64,000 nt of DNA from Firm-08 sp045541535 (GTDB lineage Bacteria; Bacillota; Clostridia; Oscillospirales; QAKW01). Position 1 is the stretch's first letter. Each line of letters opens with the position of its first letter. Position numbers and translations under genes: made by a program. Positions 32,940 through 41,239 of the stretch are shown here, one piece after another. The notes beneath the pieces were generated by a model. It worked only from the letters and a program-made list of their open reading frames with translations. It was not told the origin of the DNA and searched no databases. The stretch covers positions 16,438 to 80,437 of the forward strand of contig JAZQJG010000095.1 in NCBI GenBank assembly GCA_045541535.1, read 5' to 3'.

Positions 32940-35900
32940 ATGGAATATATAAACGATTTTTTTATTTCGCATAATAGTAAGGACAGCGCACCGGCCAAGG
33001 AACTGATGCAGCTTCTCGGCAGTATCAATCCCCAGTGGCGGATCTTTTTGGATTGCAGTGAGGAGCATCCTCTGGAAGCGCACGAGGAATGGCGCTCCCG
33101 TATGTTTAAGGAGGCGGAAAATTCCCGCTATTTAATTTTTATCGCCTCCTCACCCGAATATCTCAAAGAAGGAAACGGTTGGCTGTACGAGGAAGTTTCC
33201 CTCTTTAAAAGTCTCAAGAGCACCCGTTTTAACCGTAAGGTCACCGATAAAAATATCGCCTATTTCGGCATTTTTCTCTGTGCTCCCGATTTTGAAAAGG
33301 ATCTTTATAATGACCCCGTTCTCGGTAGCGATTACCGCAAGCTGTACGACCGTCCCGAGCATTTGGTGTTGGGGAGTGACGGCATTGCCCAGGCCGCCGA
33401 GCGGATCAAGGCAAAGGTGTTGCATCTGGGGGAGGCCGCTTCGGAGGAACTGTCGGCAGAACTATTGGATAAAACCATTCGCTTTGCCCGGGAAAAAGCG
33501 GTCCACGATCCTATGTTTTGCAGAGATGCCATTATCCCGGAACTGATGCCGCTGTTGCGGGATGAGAATAAAAACCGATATCATTTTGCATCGCTACAGG
33601 AACTGTTGGTTACCACCCATCTTGCCGTATTGGGCAGTGAGGGCGGCAGTGGTAAGACCACTCTTTTGACAGCGCTCTTCTTTCAGGCGCTGGATGCCGC
33701 CGCGGCGGCGCCGGCAGAGGCGATGATCCCTCTGTACGTAGACTGCAAGAGCCTGTCTGCCAAGGAGGATATGTTGCTGCGTTATCTGGCTCAGTATCTT
33801 TACGGGGAGCATACGGCGATGAGTGATGCGTCCACCGGCGCCACCGTGGGTAAGTTGAGCCGTGAATTTTCTCTCCAGCGCACCAAGCCCCGCTATTTGC
33901 TGTTGTTGGACGGCTATAACGAGCTGTCGGTGGAGGCTCGGGTGGCCTTTGACCGTCAACTGGAATATTTTTCTCCCGAAAGCCGTTATCCCAACGTGCG
34001 TGTGGTTTTGGCAGGACGTACGGTGGGGGAGGCATTGCAGGAGGAACTGTTTTTGCGCCTTCAGCTCTGCGATCTGAAGGGAAGCGTTATTGCAGATTAC
34101 CTCAAGGAACGGGGGCTTCAGTCTCGTTTTACCCCCTCTTTTTTCAAAATTCTTTCTATTCCGATGTATCTGCGTCTGTACGTGGATACGGCCACCGATC
34201 ATCGCTTGCGCACCAAGGGTGAACTGTTGGCGGAATTCGTTAAATGGCAACAGCAAAAGGAGACCGTTGCCACCCTGCAGGAGGAACAGCGCAGTCTGTA
34301 CCGTTTGTTTTTTGATCACGTGTTGCCCTTGATCGCCCATCGGATGCTCAGCGGCGCCACCGCCTCCACCTTCTTTATTACGCCCTCCGAGCTGGAGGAA
34401 CTGCTGGCTCAGATCCCCGCCCTGATGGGTGAGATCAATTATAAGCGCTTTTACGGCTCCGAATACCGTGACCGTTTGCGCACCTCCAAGCTGTTGGAGT
34501 ACGACGAGCTGGATCTCTACGATCTGGTTACCGAATATCTGGCTCATAGCTGTAAGCTGTTGCGTCAAAATGCCGAGGATGCCTACGAATTCGTGCATCA
34601 GATCTACCGTGATTTCTTCTGCGCCTTGTTTGTCAGTGACGGCATTCGCCGCACCCTTTCGGAGCGGGGCGGCCCCTGCGGAGATCTGTCCGGCGCTATG
34701 CTGGAGCCGGATACGGCGGAATTCGTGGTGGAGCGGTTGCAGGAGCAAAAGCCGGAATTTGATTGGGAGGCTGAGCGCTGGAGCTACGCCTGTAACGAAA
34801 GCTCTTATCTGATCCGTATGCTGGATTCGGTGCGGGCCAACGGCCAGCAGGGGGATACCGTGCTGATTGCCAATCTGGTGGCGCTGTTGCGGCAGGCCCG
34901 TAAGGACGATTTGTCAGCCTGCGATTTTTCCGATCTTGATCTGCGGGAGAGCGCTCTGCAAACCTGCGTTTTTTCCAGATACGATACCGCCGGCGTGTAT
35001 GCCGCTTGCTTTAAGAACGCCACCATTGACCGTCGCAACCTCTATCCCGGCAATCATTTTGCCCCCATTTGCGCCGCTTGCACGGGCAAGGAAATTATGG
35101 CGGCGGTGGACGAGTCGGGCGTGATTATGCTCCGCCCCATTGCCAACGTCAACGCCTATCCCTTCAAGGTGATCACCGGCGCCGATCCCTCCATTAAGGT
35201 ACTGATCTTTGCGCCGGATGAGGGCAGTTTGTATGCTATGACCGCTCACCGTATTTTGCAGATTCCCATTCCCGACGAGGCTTTCAGCACGGCTAGGATA
35301 CGGGTGCTGTATGAAACCCGTGAGCAACTGCAGGACATCCGTATGGACGAGCAGGGGGAGATCTATTGCCAGACCGCCTTCAATTCCTTCAATCCCAAGC
35401 CGTTGTCTGATCCGGAGCAGGCCGACACCGTTGATTTCGCCGGCCTGAATACTGCGGCCGCCGTCCATCCCGACGGTAAACAATTGGCTTTCGGTAACGT
35501 GGCGGGCTATTACGGTCTCAAGCTCTACAATCTGGACGAGACCACGGGGGAGTGGCTGGAACAGTCCATTGGGTATTCCCGTTTGCTTGCCGAATACATT
35601 GCGGCGCTGGAGGCGGAACTGCGTTTCTTCCGTTTGTATTATATCTTCCCCGACGACGATCCCTCTCCCGTAAAGGCGGAGGATCACCGCCGTAGCTTTT
35701 TTGCCCATCTGCAGATGCAGTTTGAGGATCGGGAGCACGATTACGAGCAGATGCCGGATCTGGTCATCAAGCGTATTTTGCGGGAATTGCGCCGCAACGA
35801 TATCACTCTGTTTAAAAATCAATTGATGCGGCTGTACGGTATCGTAAATACGTATCGGGACAAGATCGAACAGCTTGCCGAGCAAAACGTGGGCTTGCTT

Positions 35901-37721
35901 CTGCTGGCAGGTCGCAAGATCTGCAGTCTGTCCTATCGCAAGGACAGCCACGTGCTGTTGCTCAGCGCGGTGAAAAAGTTCAGAAAGCAAGAAATTAGCG
36001 ACAGCCTGATTATGGAACTGGATACCCAAACCCTGGCCACCCGTCTGATCACCCGTTACACCGGCGAGCGCCATCTGGTGGCTCGTTACAGTGGGGAGCA
36101 TATCGTGATCAACGGTATGTATCGGGTCAAGATCCACGACGCCCGCGGCCGCAAACTGGCCGACGCCGGCACCCGTCCCAAAAACGTTTACGGGTTTTTA
36201 CAGCCCGCCACCGAGGAAGGGTATTTTTATACCCTGGCCAATCATTTCATTTACCGCTTTGATCGGGAGGGCCGTTGCACCAATACCTTGGATAACGGAT
36301 TCTCTTCCTATAATCTGTGCTATTGTGTGGACGAGCGGGGCAGGGGATACCTGACCCGAAATATCAAACTCAAGGAGACTCCCGTCGGTGAGCCCATTGA
36401 GGTGTTGGATACCACCAACGGCGTATTTTGTAAGATTCCCAACAACCTTACCCGTGTTGCTCGCATCCAGAGTGAAGTTTCTATGGGAGAGGTGGGCTTC
36501 AGGGTCAGTGTTTACAAATTGACCCGTTTTGAAAATGAGCGCAAAACTGCCGCTTTGGAGATCCCCTACAAGCTCTTTGTCTGCGGCTGTGATTTCACCG
36601 GCCTGAAGGGGGATCTGGCCACGCCTTACGAGCTGGGTCAGTTGGCGGGGATCGGCGCCCTTACCGACGATTTGCCGCCTGTGGAGACCGAGGAGCGTGA
36701 ACACACCGTGGATTTTGTGCCCGCCGGTGAGTCTTTTGTACCGCCCCAGGTTTGGGACGGCTCGCCCTTCCATGCCCATCCCGGGATTTCCCTGACCCTG
36801 CGGAATCTGTTCAGTGAGGCGGACGGCGGCAACAACCTCTCCGTTATTAAAACTTGGAATCGTATCTATCGGGGCAGTTATATGCCCGAAGGCTTGGAAA
36901 GCGCCGACTATTCCATTCTGGAATGGATCAACCGTCTGGGCTTTGCCACAGCGGATATGATCTACAATCTGGTGGAAGCGGGGCTGGTGGCCCGATCTCC
37001 CAACTACGGCAGTAGCTTTGAGAGCATTCGCAACCGTCTGGACGAGACTCTGCATCGCACCTATCGCTTGTTGTTCCGTTACGTGGTCAACAATCAGGGG
37101 ACCGAGGGGGAACTGCCCATCTACGTTATTTCCACCCCCTTCAGCACCGTTTTGATCCGCGACTCCATTAACAGCGCCCCTTTCAAGCTCAAGGAGTACG
37201 GTCAGGTCACCGATGCCGAAAACTTCGGCCGTCTGATCCTCAACCGTTGGTTCTGCCAAACCCTGCGGCAGTATAAAGATCTGGTCAGCGACTATGCGCT
37301 GGAGACGATCTTCGACACCGATTGTCATATTTACGGTCGGGGGCGGGTCAAGGGTTATCTTTGTCTTAAAAACCAACCCATCTTTGCCCAAGCCATGCGC
37401 ATCAACAATAATATTGCCGTCAAGGCCGACAAGGTCTACCGTCTTTGTCTTTTGGCGGAGAATTATCAACAGCTCACCTGCGAGACGCTGTTGGCCGAGC
37501 CGCTGACCCGTCAGCCCGTGCTGGTGCTCATCGGTGAGAGCTTTGAGCAATGCGCCCGTCTGCAACAGGACATTGCGCAAATCGCGCCCCACGTGCGCAA
37601 GCTGTACACCTACGACCAGCTTCTGTATCCCGAGGAAAACGGCTTGCCGTCCAATCTCTACTTTGAGTTTGACGGCGACACCCCTCGTTTGGTGCGTCTG
37701 GAGGACGTTTTGGGGGAATAA
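32940..37721 (+). CDS. TIR-NACHT (STAND) NTPase with long sensor region and C-terminal winged-helix-like domain
   Basis: 1593 residues. N-terminal TIR domain about 1-95: NDFFISHNSKDSAPAKELM opens it, and GNGWLYEEVSLF (78-89) carries the W..xE pattern with Glu85 the likely NADase residue. A NACHT-type NTPase follows: Walker A GSEGGSGKT (232-240), Walker B LLLLDGYNEL (320-329), then a helical arm to about 560. A short pentapeptide-like stretch (CDFSDLDLRESALQTCVF, about 660-677) leads into about 600 residues of beta-propeller-like repeats. The last 260 residues hold a winged-helix-like unit (ADYSILEWINRLGFATADMI, then NLVEAGLVARSPNYG) and a mixed tail. Such TIR-STAND proteins sense a trigger, oligomerise and deplete NAD in phage defence. 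Promoter is perfect consensus; the gene stands alone beside tRNA-Lys. The weak ribosome binding site (AAAGAGCGGG) is odd for so strong a promoter. Confidence 0.85.
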   Translation: MEYINDFFISHNSKDSAPAKELMQLLGSINPQWRIFLDCSEEHPLEAHEEWRSRMFKEAENSRYLIFIASSPEYLKEGNGWLYEEVSLFKSLKSTRFNRKVTDKNIAYFGIFLCAPDFEKDLYNDPVLGSDYRKLYDRPEHLVLGSDGIAQAAERIKAKVLHLGEAASEELSAELLDKTIRFAREKAVHDPMFCRDAIIPELMPLLRDENKNRYHFASLQELLVTTHLAVLGSEGGSGKTTLLTALFFQALDAAAAAPAEAMIPLYVDCKSLSAKEDMLLRYLAQYLYGEHTAMSDASTGATVGKLSREFSLQRTKPRYLLLLDGYNELSVEARVAFDRQLEYFSPESRYPNVRVVLAGRTVGEALQEELFLRLQLCDLKGSVIADYLKERGLQSRFTPSFFKILSIPMYLRLYVDTATDHRLRTKGELLAEFVKWQQQKETVATLQEEQRSLYRLFFDHVLPLIAHRMLSGATASTFFITPSELEELLAQIPALMGEINYKRFYGSEYRDRLRTSKLLEYDELDLYDLVTEYLAHSCKLLRQNAEDAYEFVHQIYRDFFCALFVSDGIRRTLSERGGPCGDLSGAMLEPDTAEFVVERLQEQKPEFDWEAERWSYACNESSYLIRMLDSVRANGQQGDTVLIANLVALLRQARKDDLSACDFSDLDLRESALQTCVFSRYDTAGVYAACFKNATIDRRNLYPGNHFAPICAACTGKEIMAAVDESGVIMLRPIANVNAYPFKVITGADPSIKVLIFAPDEGSLYAMTAHRILQIPIPDEAFSTARIRVLYETREQLQDIRMDEQGEIYCQTAFNSFNPKPLSDPEQADTVDFAGLNTAAAVHPDGKQLAFGNVAGYYGLKLYNLDETTGEWLEQSIGYSRLLAEYIAALEAELRFFRLYYIFPDDDPSPVKAEDHRRSFFAHLQMQFEDREHDYEQMPDLVIKRILRELRRNDITLFKNQLMRLYGIVNTYRDKIEQLAEQNVGLLLLAGRKICSLSYRKDSHVLLLSAVKKFRKQEISDSLIMELDTQTLATRLITRYTGERHLVARYSGEHIVINGMYRVKIHDARGRKLADAGTRPKNVYGFLQPATEEGYFYTLANHFIYRFDREGRCTNTLDNGFSSYNLCYCVDERGRGYLTRNIKLKETPVGEPIEVLDTTNGVFCKIPNNLTRVARIQSEVSMGEVGFRVSVYKLTRFENERKTAALEIPYKLFVCGCDFTGLKGDLATPYELGQLAGIGALTDDLPPVETEEREHTVDFVPAGESFVPPQVWDGSPFHAHPGISLTLRNLFSEADGGNNLSVIKTWNRIYRGSYMPEGLESADYSILEWINRLGFATADMIYNLVEAGLVARSPNYGSSFESIRNRLDETLHRTYRLLFRYVVNNQGTEGELPIYVISTPFSTVLIRDSINSAPFKLKEYGQVTDAENFGRLILNRWFCQTLRQYKDLVSDYALETIFDTDCHIYGRGRVKGYLCLKNQPIFAQAMRINNNIAVKADKVYRLCLLAENYQQLTCETLLAEPLTRQPVLVLIGESFEQCARLQQDIAQIAPHVRKLYTYDQLLYPEENGLPSNLYFEFDGDTPRLVRLEDVLGE

Positions 37722-37731
37722 AAGACCTGTT

Positions 37732-37783
37732 GAGGCACACTCCGTAAGGGAGTGTGCCTCCGTTATATTCGCCTGACGGCGAA
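37732..37783. repeat. Paired hairpins behind the TIR-NACHT gene
   Basis: First hairpin: 12-base stem 37732-37743 with 37749-37760. Second: 37768-37773 with 37778-37783, extended by a looser TATATT/AATATC arm. No T run follows the first, so this is not a standard terminator. Side-by-side palindromes of this kind resemble small dispersed intergenic elements. Confidence 0.5.
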
Positions 37784-37803
37784 GATAATATCACTGAAAC
37801 CGC

Positions 37804-38165
37804 TTGGTCGTCTTTTTTATTGGTGACCCAGCAGTCGGCTGCAACCGATCAAACGGCGCCCTCGTGCATCCAAAGGAAAATGCACGTTCGGGCTTGTTTT
37901 CTCGGGCATCCGTTGCATGGCAACTTCTAAACTAAATTTGCAATTCGCATTTGCTCTTGCAAATTTAAGAAGTTGCACAAGCGGAGAATCGAACTCCCGA
38001 CCGTCCGCCTTGCGGCGACGGTCGCAGACCGGGATGTCCAAGCCGTCCCGCCCCTTGCGGGGCAACCGACGGCCATGGACAAATGGTGTCCGGAGTTCGG
38101 TTTCGTAGAATGAGCAATAAAAAAAGACGACCTGTTGGTCGTCTTTTTTTATTGGTGACCCAGCG
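37804..38165. repeat. Segment bracketed by a direct repeat that includes the tRNA-Lys 3' end
   Basis: A near-identical run of about 29 bases, TTGGTCGTC-T(6 or 7)-ATTGGTGACCCAGC, occurs at about 37804-37832 and 38135-38164. The right copy is the tRNA-Lys 3' end plus its terminator arm. Between the copies lies a further T-arm-like fragment (GCGGAGAATCGAACTCC at 37980-37996) and GC-rich hairpins, but no credible gene. The pattern is that of a tRNA-targeting integration site or tRNA-derived duplications. An open frame here is a by-product of tRNA-like sequence. Confidence 0.6.
38125..38150. terminator. Terminator of tRNA-Lys
   Basis: GACGACC (38126-38132) and GGTCGTC (38137-38143) with a 4-nt loop, flanked by A7 and T7 runs. 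On the minus strand it follows the tRNA 3' end directly. Confidence 0.88.
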
Positions 38166-38228
38166 GAGAATCGAACTCCGGACACCATGATTAAAAGTCA
38201 TGTGCTCTGCCAGCTGAGCTACTGGGTC
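38153..38228 (-). tRNA. tRNA-Lys (anticodon TTT)
   Basis: 76 nt on the minus strand with CCA encoded. Acceptor stem GACCCAG (5' end at 38228) pairs with CTGGGTC before A-CCA. D-arm AGCTCAGCTGGCAGAGC, anticodon stem-loop ATGACTTTTAATCAT with anticodon TTT, T-arm CGGAGTTCGATTCTCCG. All stems are complete. Promoter TTGACA-17-TAGAAT at 38285-38257. Confidence 0.97.
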
Positions 38229-38256
38229 GTTGGGGTTTTGAAATTCGTGCTTATAT

Positions 38257-38285
38257 ATTCTATCAGCCGCGGGGTGTTTTGTCAA
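38257..38285 (-). promoter_or_regulatory. Sigma-A promoter of tRNA-Lys
   Basis: Minus strand: TTGACA (38285-38280), 17-nt spacer with a GC-rich middle, TAGAAT (38262-38257). Confidence 0.85.
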
Positions 38286-38495
38286 GCCAAAAAACGGAAA
38301 AAATGTAAAAATGTAAAAAAATAAAGGAATTTTGTTTTTTCCGTCGTATATGGTTTATGAGGATATTTTTTGTGGTATTTTCCCAAATGTACGCTTTTTG
38401 TCCCACAAGATGTCGTATACTGTAAAAAATTTAAAGGAATTTTTGCAGAAAGGGAGTATTACAGAATGAGAGACTTTGAAAGGAGGGTCGGTAAG

Positions 38496-39485
38496 GTGAT
38501 CTATCGTGAGATCAGAGAACAATGGGAGCGGGAGCATTTGAGCCCGTATGCCTTCCGTGCGGTAGATTCTGCAGGGCGGAGCGAGCCCTTGGAGCCCTGT
38601 CCCATGCGCACCTGCTTTTGCAGAGATCGGGACCGCATTATTCACAGCAAGGCCTTTCGCCGTATGAAGCACAAGACCCAGGTGTTTCTGAGCCCTCAGG
38701 GGGATCATTACCGCACCCGCCTGATTCATACGCTGGAGGTCAGTCAGATCTCCCGTGATCTGGCCAGAGCCCTGCGGCTCAACGAGGATCTGACCGAGGC
38801 CATTGCCCTGGGCCACGATCTGGGCCACACCCCCTTCGGTCACGCAGGGGAGCGGGTGCTTAACGAGCTGTGTCCTTTTCCCTTCAGCCATAACGAGCAA
38901 AGCGTGCGCACCTGTGAAAAGTTGGAAAAGCTCAACCTGACGGCGGAGGTGCTGGACGGTATTCGTTGTCACAGCGGGGACAAGCTGTCCCAAACCCTGG
39001 AGGGACGTATCGTTCGTATTGCCGACCGCATTGCCTATATCAATCACGACATTGACGACGCCATCCGCGGCGGTATTATCCGTGCGGAGGATCTGCCGGC
39101 CTCCACGGCGGAAATTCTGGGAGACAATCCCAGTCAGCGTATTAACAGTATGATCATCGGTATCCTTTCTCACTCTACGGGGAAAAATGATATTGTGATG
39201 GATCCTGTGGTGCTTGCGGCAATGAACGAGTTGCGGGCATATCTGTTTGAAAACGTATATTTCGGCTCCCGCGCCAAGGAAGAGGAGAACAAGGCGGAGC
39301 GTATGATCGCCGCCCTCTATCATTATTTTACCGAACATTCCGAAAAAATACCCGAGGAATATCATTTTATTTTGCAAACCGAGGGCAAGGAAAGAGCCGT
39401 GTGCGACTATATTTCGGGAATGAGTGACGTGTACAGTGTCAATCTCTACCGTCAGCTCTTTATCCCCAAGAGTTGGGAGGGTTGA
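38496..39485 (+). CDS. dgt: Deoxyguanosinetriphosphate triphosphohydrolase-like protein
   Basis: 330 residues from GTG 38496, chosen because AAAGGAGG ends 9 nt upstream; ATG 38466 would add ten residues and sit before that site. HD-domain phosphohydrolase that splits dNTPs into nucleoside and triphosphate. Motifs: DRIIHSKAFRRMKHKTQVFL, RTRLIHTLEVSQISRDLARA with the first His, then ALGHDLGHTPFGHAGE with the HD pair (about 105), and a late Asp in NHDIDDAIRGG. The length matches the short Firmicutes class. It leads the operon dgt-dnaG-rpoD; the next start is 2 bp away. The 270 bp upstream is AT-rich without a clear promoter. Confidence 0.9.
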   Translation: MIYREIREQWEREHLSPYAFRAVDSAGRSEPLEPCPMRTCFCRDRDRIIHSKAFRRMKHKTQVFLSPQGDHYRTRLIHTLEVSQISRDLARALRLNEDLTEAIALGHDLGHTPFGHAGERVLNELCPFPFSHNEQSVRTCEKLEKLNLTAEVLDGIRCHSGDKLSQTLEGRIVRIADRIAYINHDIDDAIRGGIIRAEDLPASTAEILGDNPSQRINSMIIGILSHSTGKNDIVMDPVVLAAMNELRAYLFENVYFGSRAKEEENKAERMIAALYHYFTEHSEKIPEEYHFILQTEGKERAVCDYISGMSDVYSVNLYRQLFIPKSWEG

Positions 39486-39487
39486 TG

Positions 39488-41236
39488 ATGCCGAGATTTG
39501 ACGATCAGTTTATTTCTGAGCTCAAGGCCCGCACTGACGTGGTGGATCTGATTTCCCAGTTTGTCACCCTCAAGCGGGCGGGGAGCCGTCTGGTGGGATT
39601 GTGCCCCTTCCACAGTGAGAAAACCGGCTCCTTTACCGTCTTTGCCGACAACGGCTCCTACTATTGTTTCGGTTGCGGCGCCGGCGGCGACGTGATCACT
39701 TTTACGATGAATATGGAGCATCTGGACTACGTGGATGCCGTAACATTGCTGGCTCAACGGGCCCATCTGCCCTTGCCGGAGGACGGGAGCGGGGATCGGT
39801 CGGTAAACAAGCGCAGTCGTCAGCTTGAAATGAACAAGCTGGCTGCCCGCCGCTTTTTTGCCAATCTGAAAAATCCTGCCACGCCCCAGGGAATGCAGTA
39901 TTTTCTCGGCCGTGGCCTGAGTCGGGAGACCATCACCCGTTTCGGTCTCGGCTTTGCCGCAGACAGCTTTACCGATTTGCGGGATCACCTGCGGGCGGCA
40001 GGCTACAGCTATGAGGAAGCCTTTGAGGCAGGCCTGTTGATGCGTTCCGAGAAAAACGGTAATTATTACGACAAATTCCGCAATCGGGTGATGTTTCCCG
40101 TCATTGACGTGCGGGGCAACGTGGTGGCTTTTTCCGGCCGTGTGCTGGATGACAGCAAGCCTAAATATATGAACTCCCCCGAAACGCTGGTGTACAAAAA
40201 GGGCCAGACGGTCTTCGGTCTCAATTTTGCCAAGCAGAATACCGACGGCCGCATCATTCTGGTGGAGGGCAATCTGGACGTGGCCTCCCTGCATCAGGCG
40301 GGCTTTAGCGGGGCGGTGGCACCTCTGGGTACCGCCTTTACCAAGGATCAGGCCCGTATGATCTCCAAATACGCTTCCACCGTGGTGGTCGCCTTTGATA
40401 TGGACAAGGCGGGACTCAAGGCCACGGATAAGGCCATTGCCTATCTGGAGGAATTGGGGGTCACGGTGCGAGTTTTGCAGATGATGGGCGCCAAGGACCC
40501 CGATGAATTTATTAAAAAATACGGTAAGGTACAGTTTGAACGGCTGATCAACGGCTCCAAAAATCCGGTGCAGTACAGTCTGGACAAGCTGGCCGCCGGC
40601 CGTGATCTCAGCGACATTACCCAGCGCACCGAATACGTGCGTAAGGCGGTGGCGGTGGTGGCGCAGATTCCCTCGGAGATCGAGCGGGATATGTTCGCCA
40701 AAATTCTGGCCAAGCAGGCCGACGTCAGCGTGGACAGCGTCCGTTCCGAGATCAAGCGGGCCCGTACCCGCTATGTAAAACAGGTAAAGCAACAGCAATT
40801 GGATGCGGCATCTCCCGGCTTTGCGCCGGTGGATCGGGTCAACACCCAGCGCTCCTCCAATCTGCGTGCGGCCAAGGCGGAGGAGGGCATCATCGCCCTG
40901 CTGGCCAAATTTCCCGACCGCGCCCCTTGGTTGCGGGAACGGCTGAAATCGGAGGATTTTATCACCGATTTTAATCGGCGGGTATATGATTTCTTTATGG
41001 AAAAAATTGCCCAGGGCGTCACCCCCGAAGCCCTGATCAGCGCTCATTTTGAGGGGGCAGAGGTGGCGCGGATCGTGCAGATGCTCAATACCGTGGTTTG
41101 CGCGGGGGATCCGATGGGTCAGTTTGAGGATTATCTGCGCGTCTTACGCGCCGAAGGAAACAAGAAAACCGAAGTGGGGAAACAGAGCCCCGAGCAGTTA
41201 CAAAAAATGTTGGAACAAAAGAAAAGGAGAGATTAA
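39488..41236 (+). CDS. dnaG: DNA primase
   Basis: 582 residues from ATG 39488, where GGGAGGG lies 6 nt upstream (ATG 39485 is an alternative). N-terminal zinc finger CPFHSEKTGSF and YCFGCGAGGD (about residues 38-65), an RNA-polymerase-like domain, then the Toprim core: ILVEGNLDVASLHQAG (about 257-272) and VVVAFDMDKAGLKATDKAI (about 303). The C-terminal helicase-binding part (about 430-582) has the usual helical pattern (PEQLQKMLEQKKRRD end). It makes RNA primers with DnaB. The gene sits between dgt and rpoD, the ancient macromolecular-synthesis operon order. Confidence 0.96.
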   Translation: MPRFDDQFISELKARTDVVDLISQFVTLKRAGSRLVGLCPFHSEKTGSFTVFADNGSYYCFGCGAGGDVITFTMNMEHLDYVDAVTLLAQRAHLPLPEDGSGDRSVNKRSRQLEMNKLAARRFFANLKNPATPQGMQYFLGRGLSRETITRFGLGFAADSFTDLRDHLRAAGYSYEEAFEAGLLMRSEKNGNYYDKFRNRVMFPVIDVRGNVVAFSGRVLDDSKPKYMNSPETLVYKKGQTVFGLNFAKQNTDGRIILVEGNLDVASLHQAGFSGAVAPLGTAFTKDQARMISKYASTVVVAFDMDKAGLKATDKAIAYLEELGVTVRVLQMMGAKDPDEFIKKYGKVQFERLINGSKNPVQYSLDKLAAGRDLSDITQRTEYVRKAVAVVAQIPSEIERDMFAKILAKQADVSVDSVRSEIKRARTRYVKQVKQQQLDAASPGFAPVDRVNTQRSSNLRAAKAEEGIIALLAKFPDRAPWLRERLKSEDFITDFNRRVYDFFMEKIAQGVTPEALISAHFEGAEVARIVQMLNTVVCAGDPMGQFEDYLRVLRAEGNKKTEVGKQSPEQLQKMLEQKKRRD

Positions 41237-41239
41237 AGT

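Noticed and set aside
34914..37592. Two long minus-strand frames opposite the TIR-NACHT gene
   Set aside because: Composition typical of reversed coding sequence; no ribosome sites and no domains.
37817..38188. A 123-codon minus-strand open frame near tRNA-Lys
   Set aside because: It runs through tRNA-like T-arm fragments, terminator arms and hairpins; no protein pattern, no ribosome binding site.
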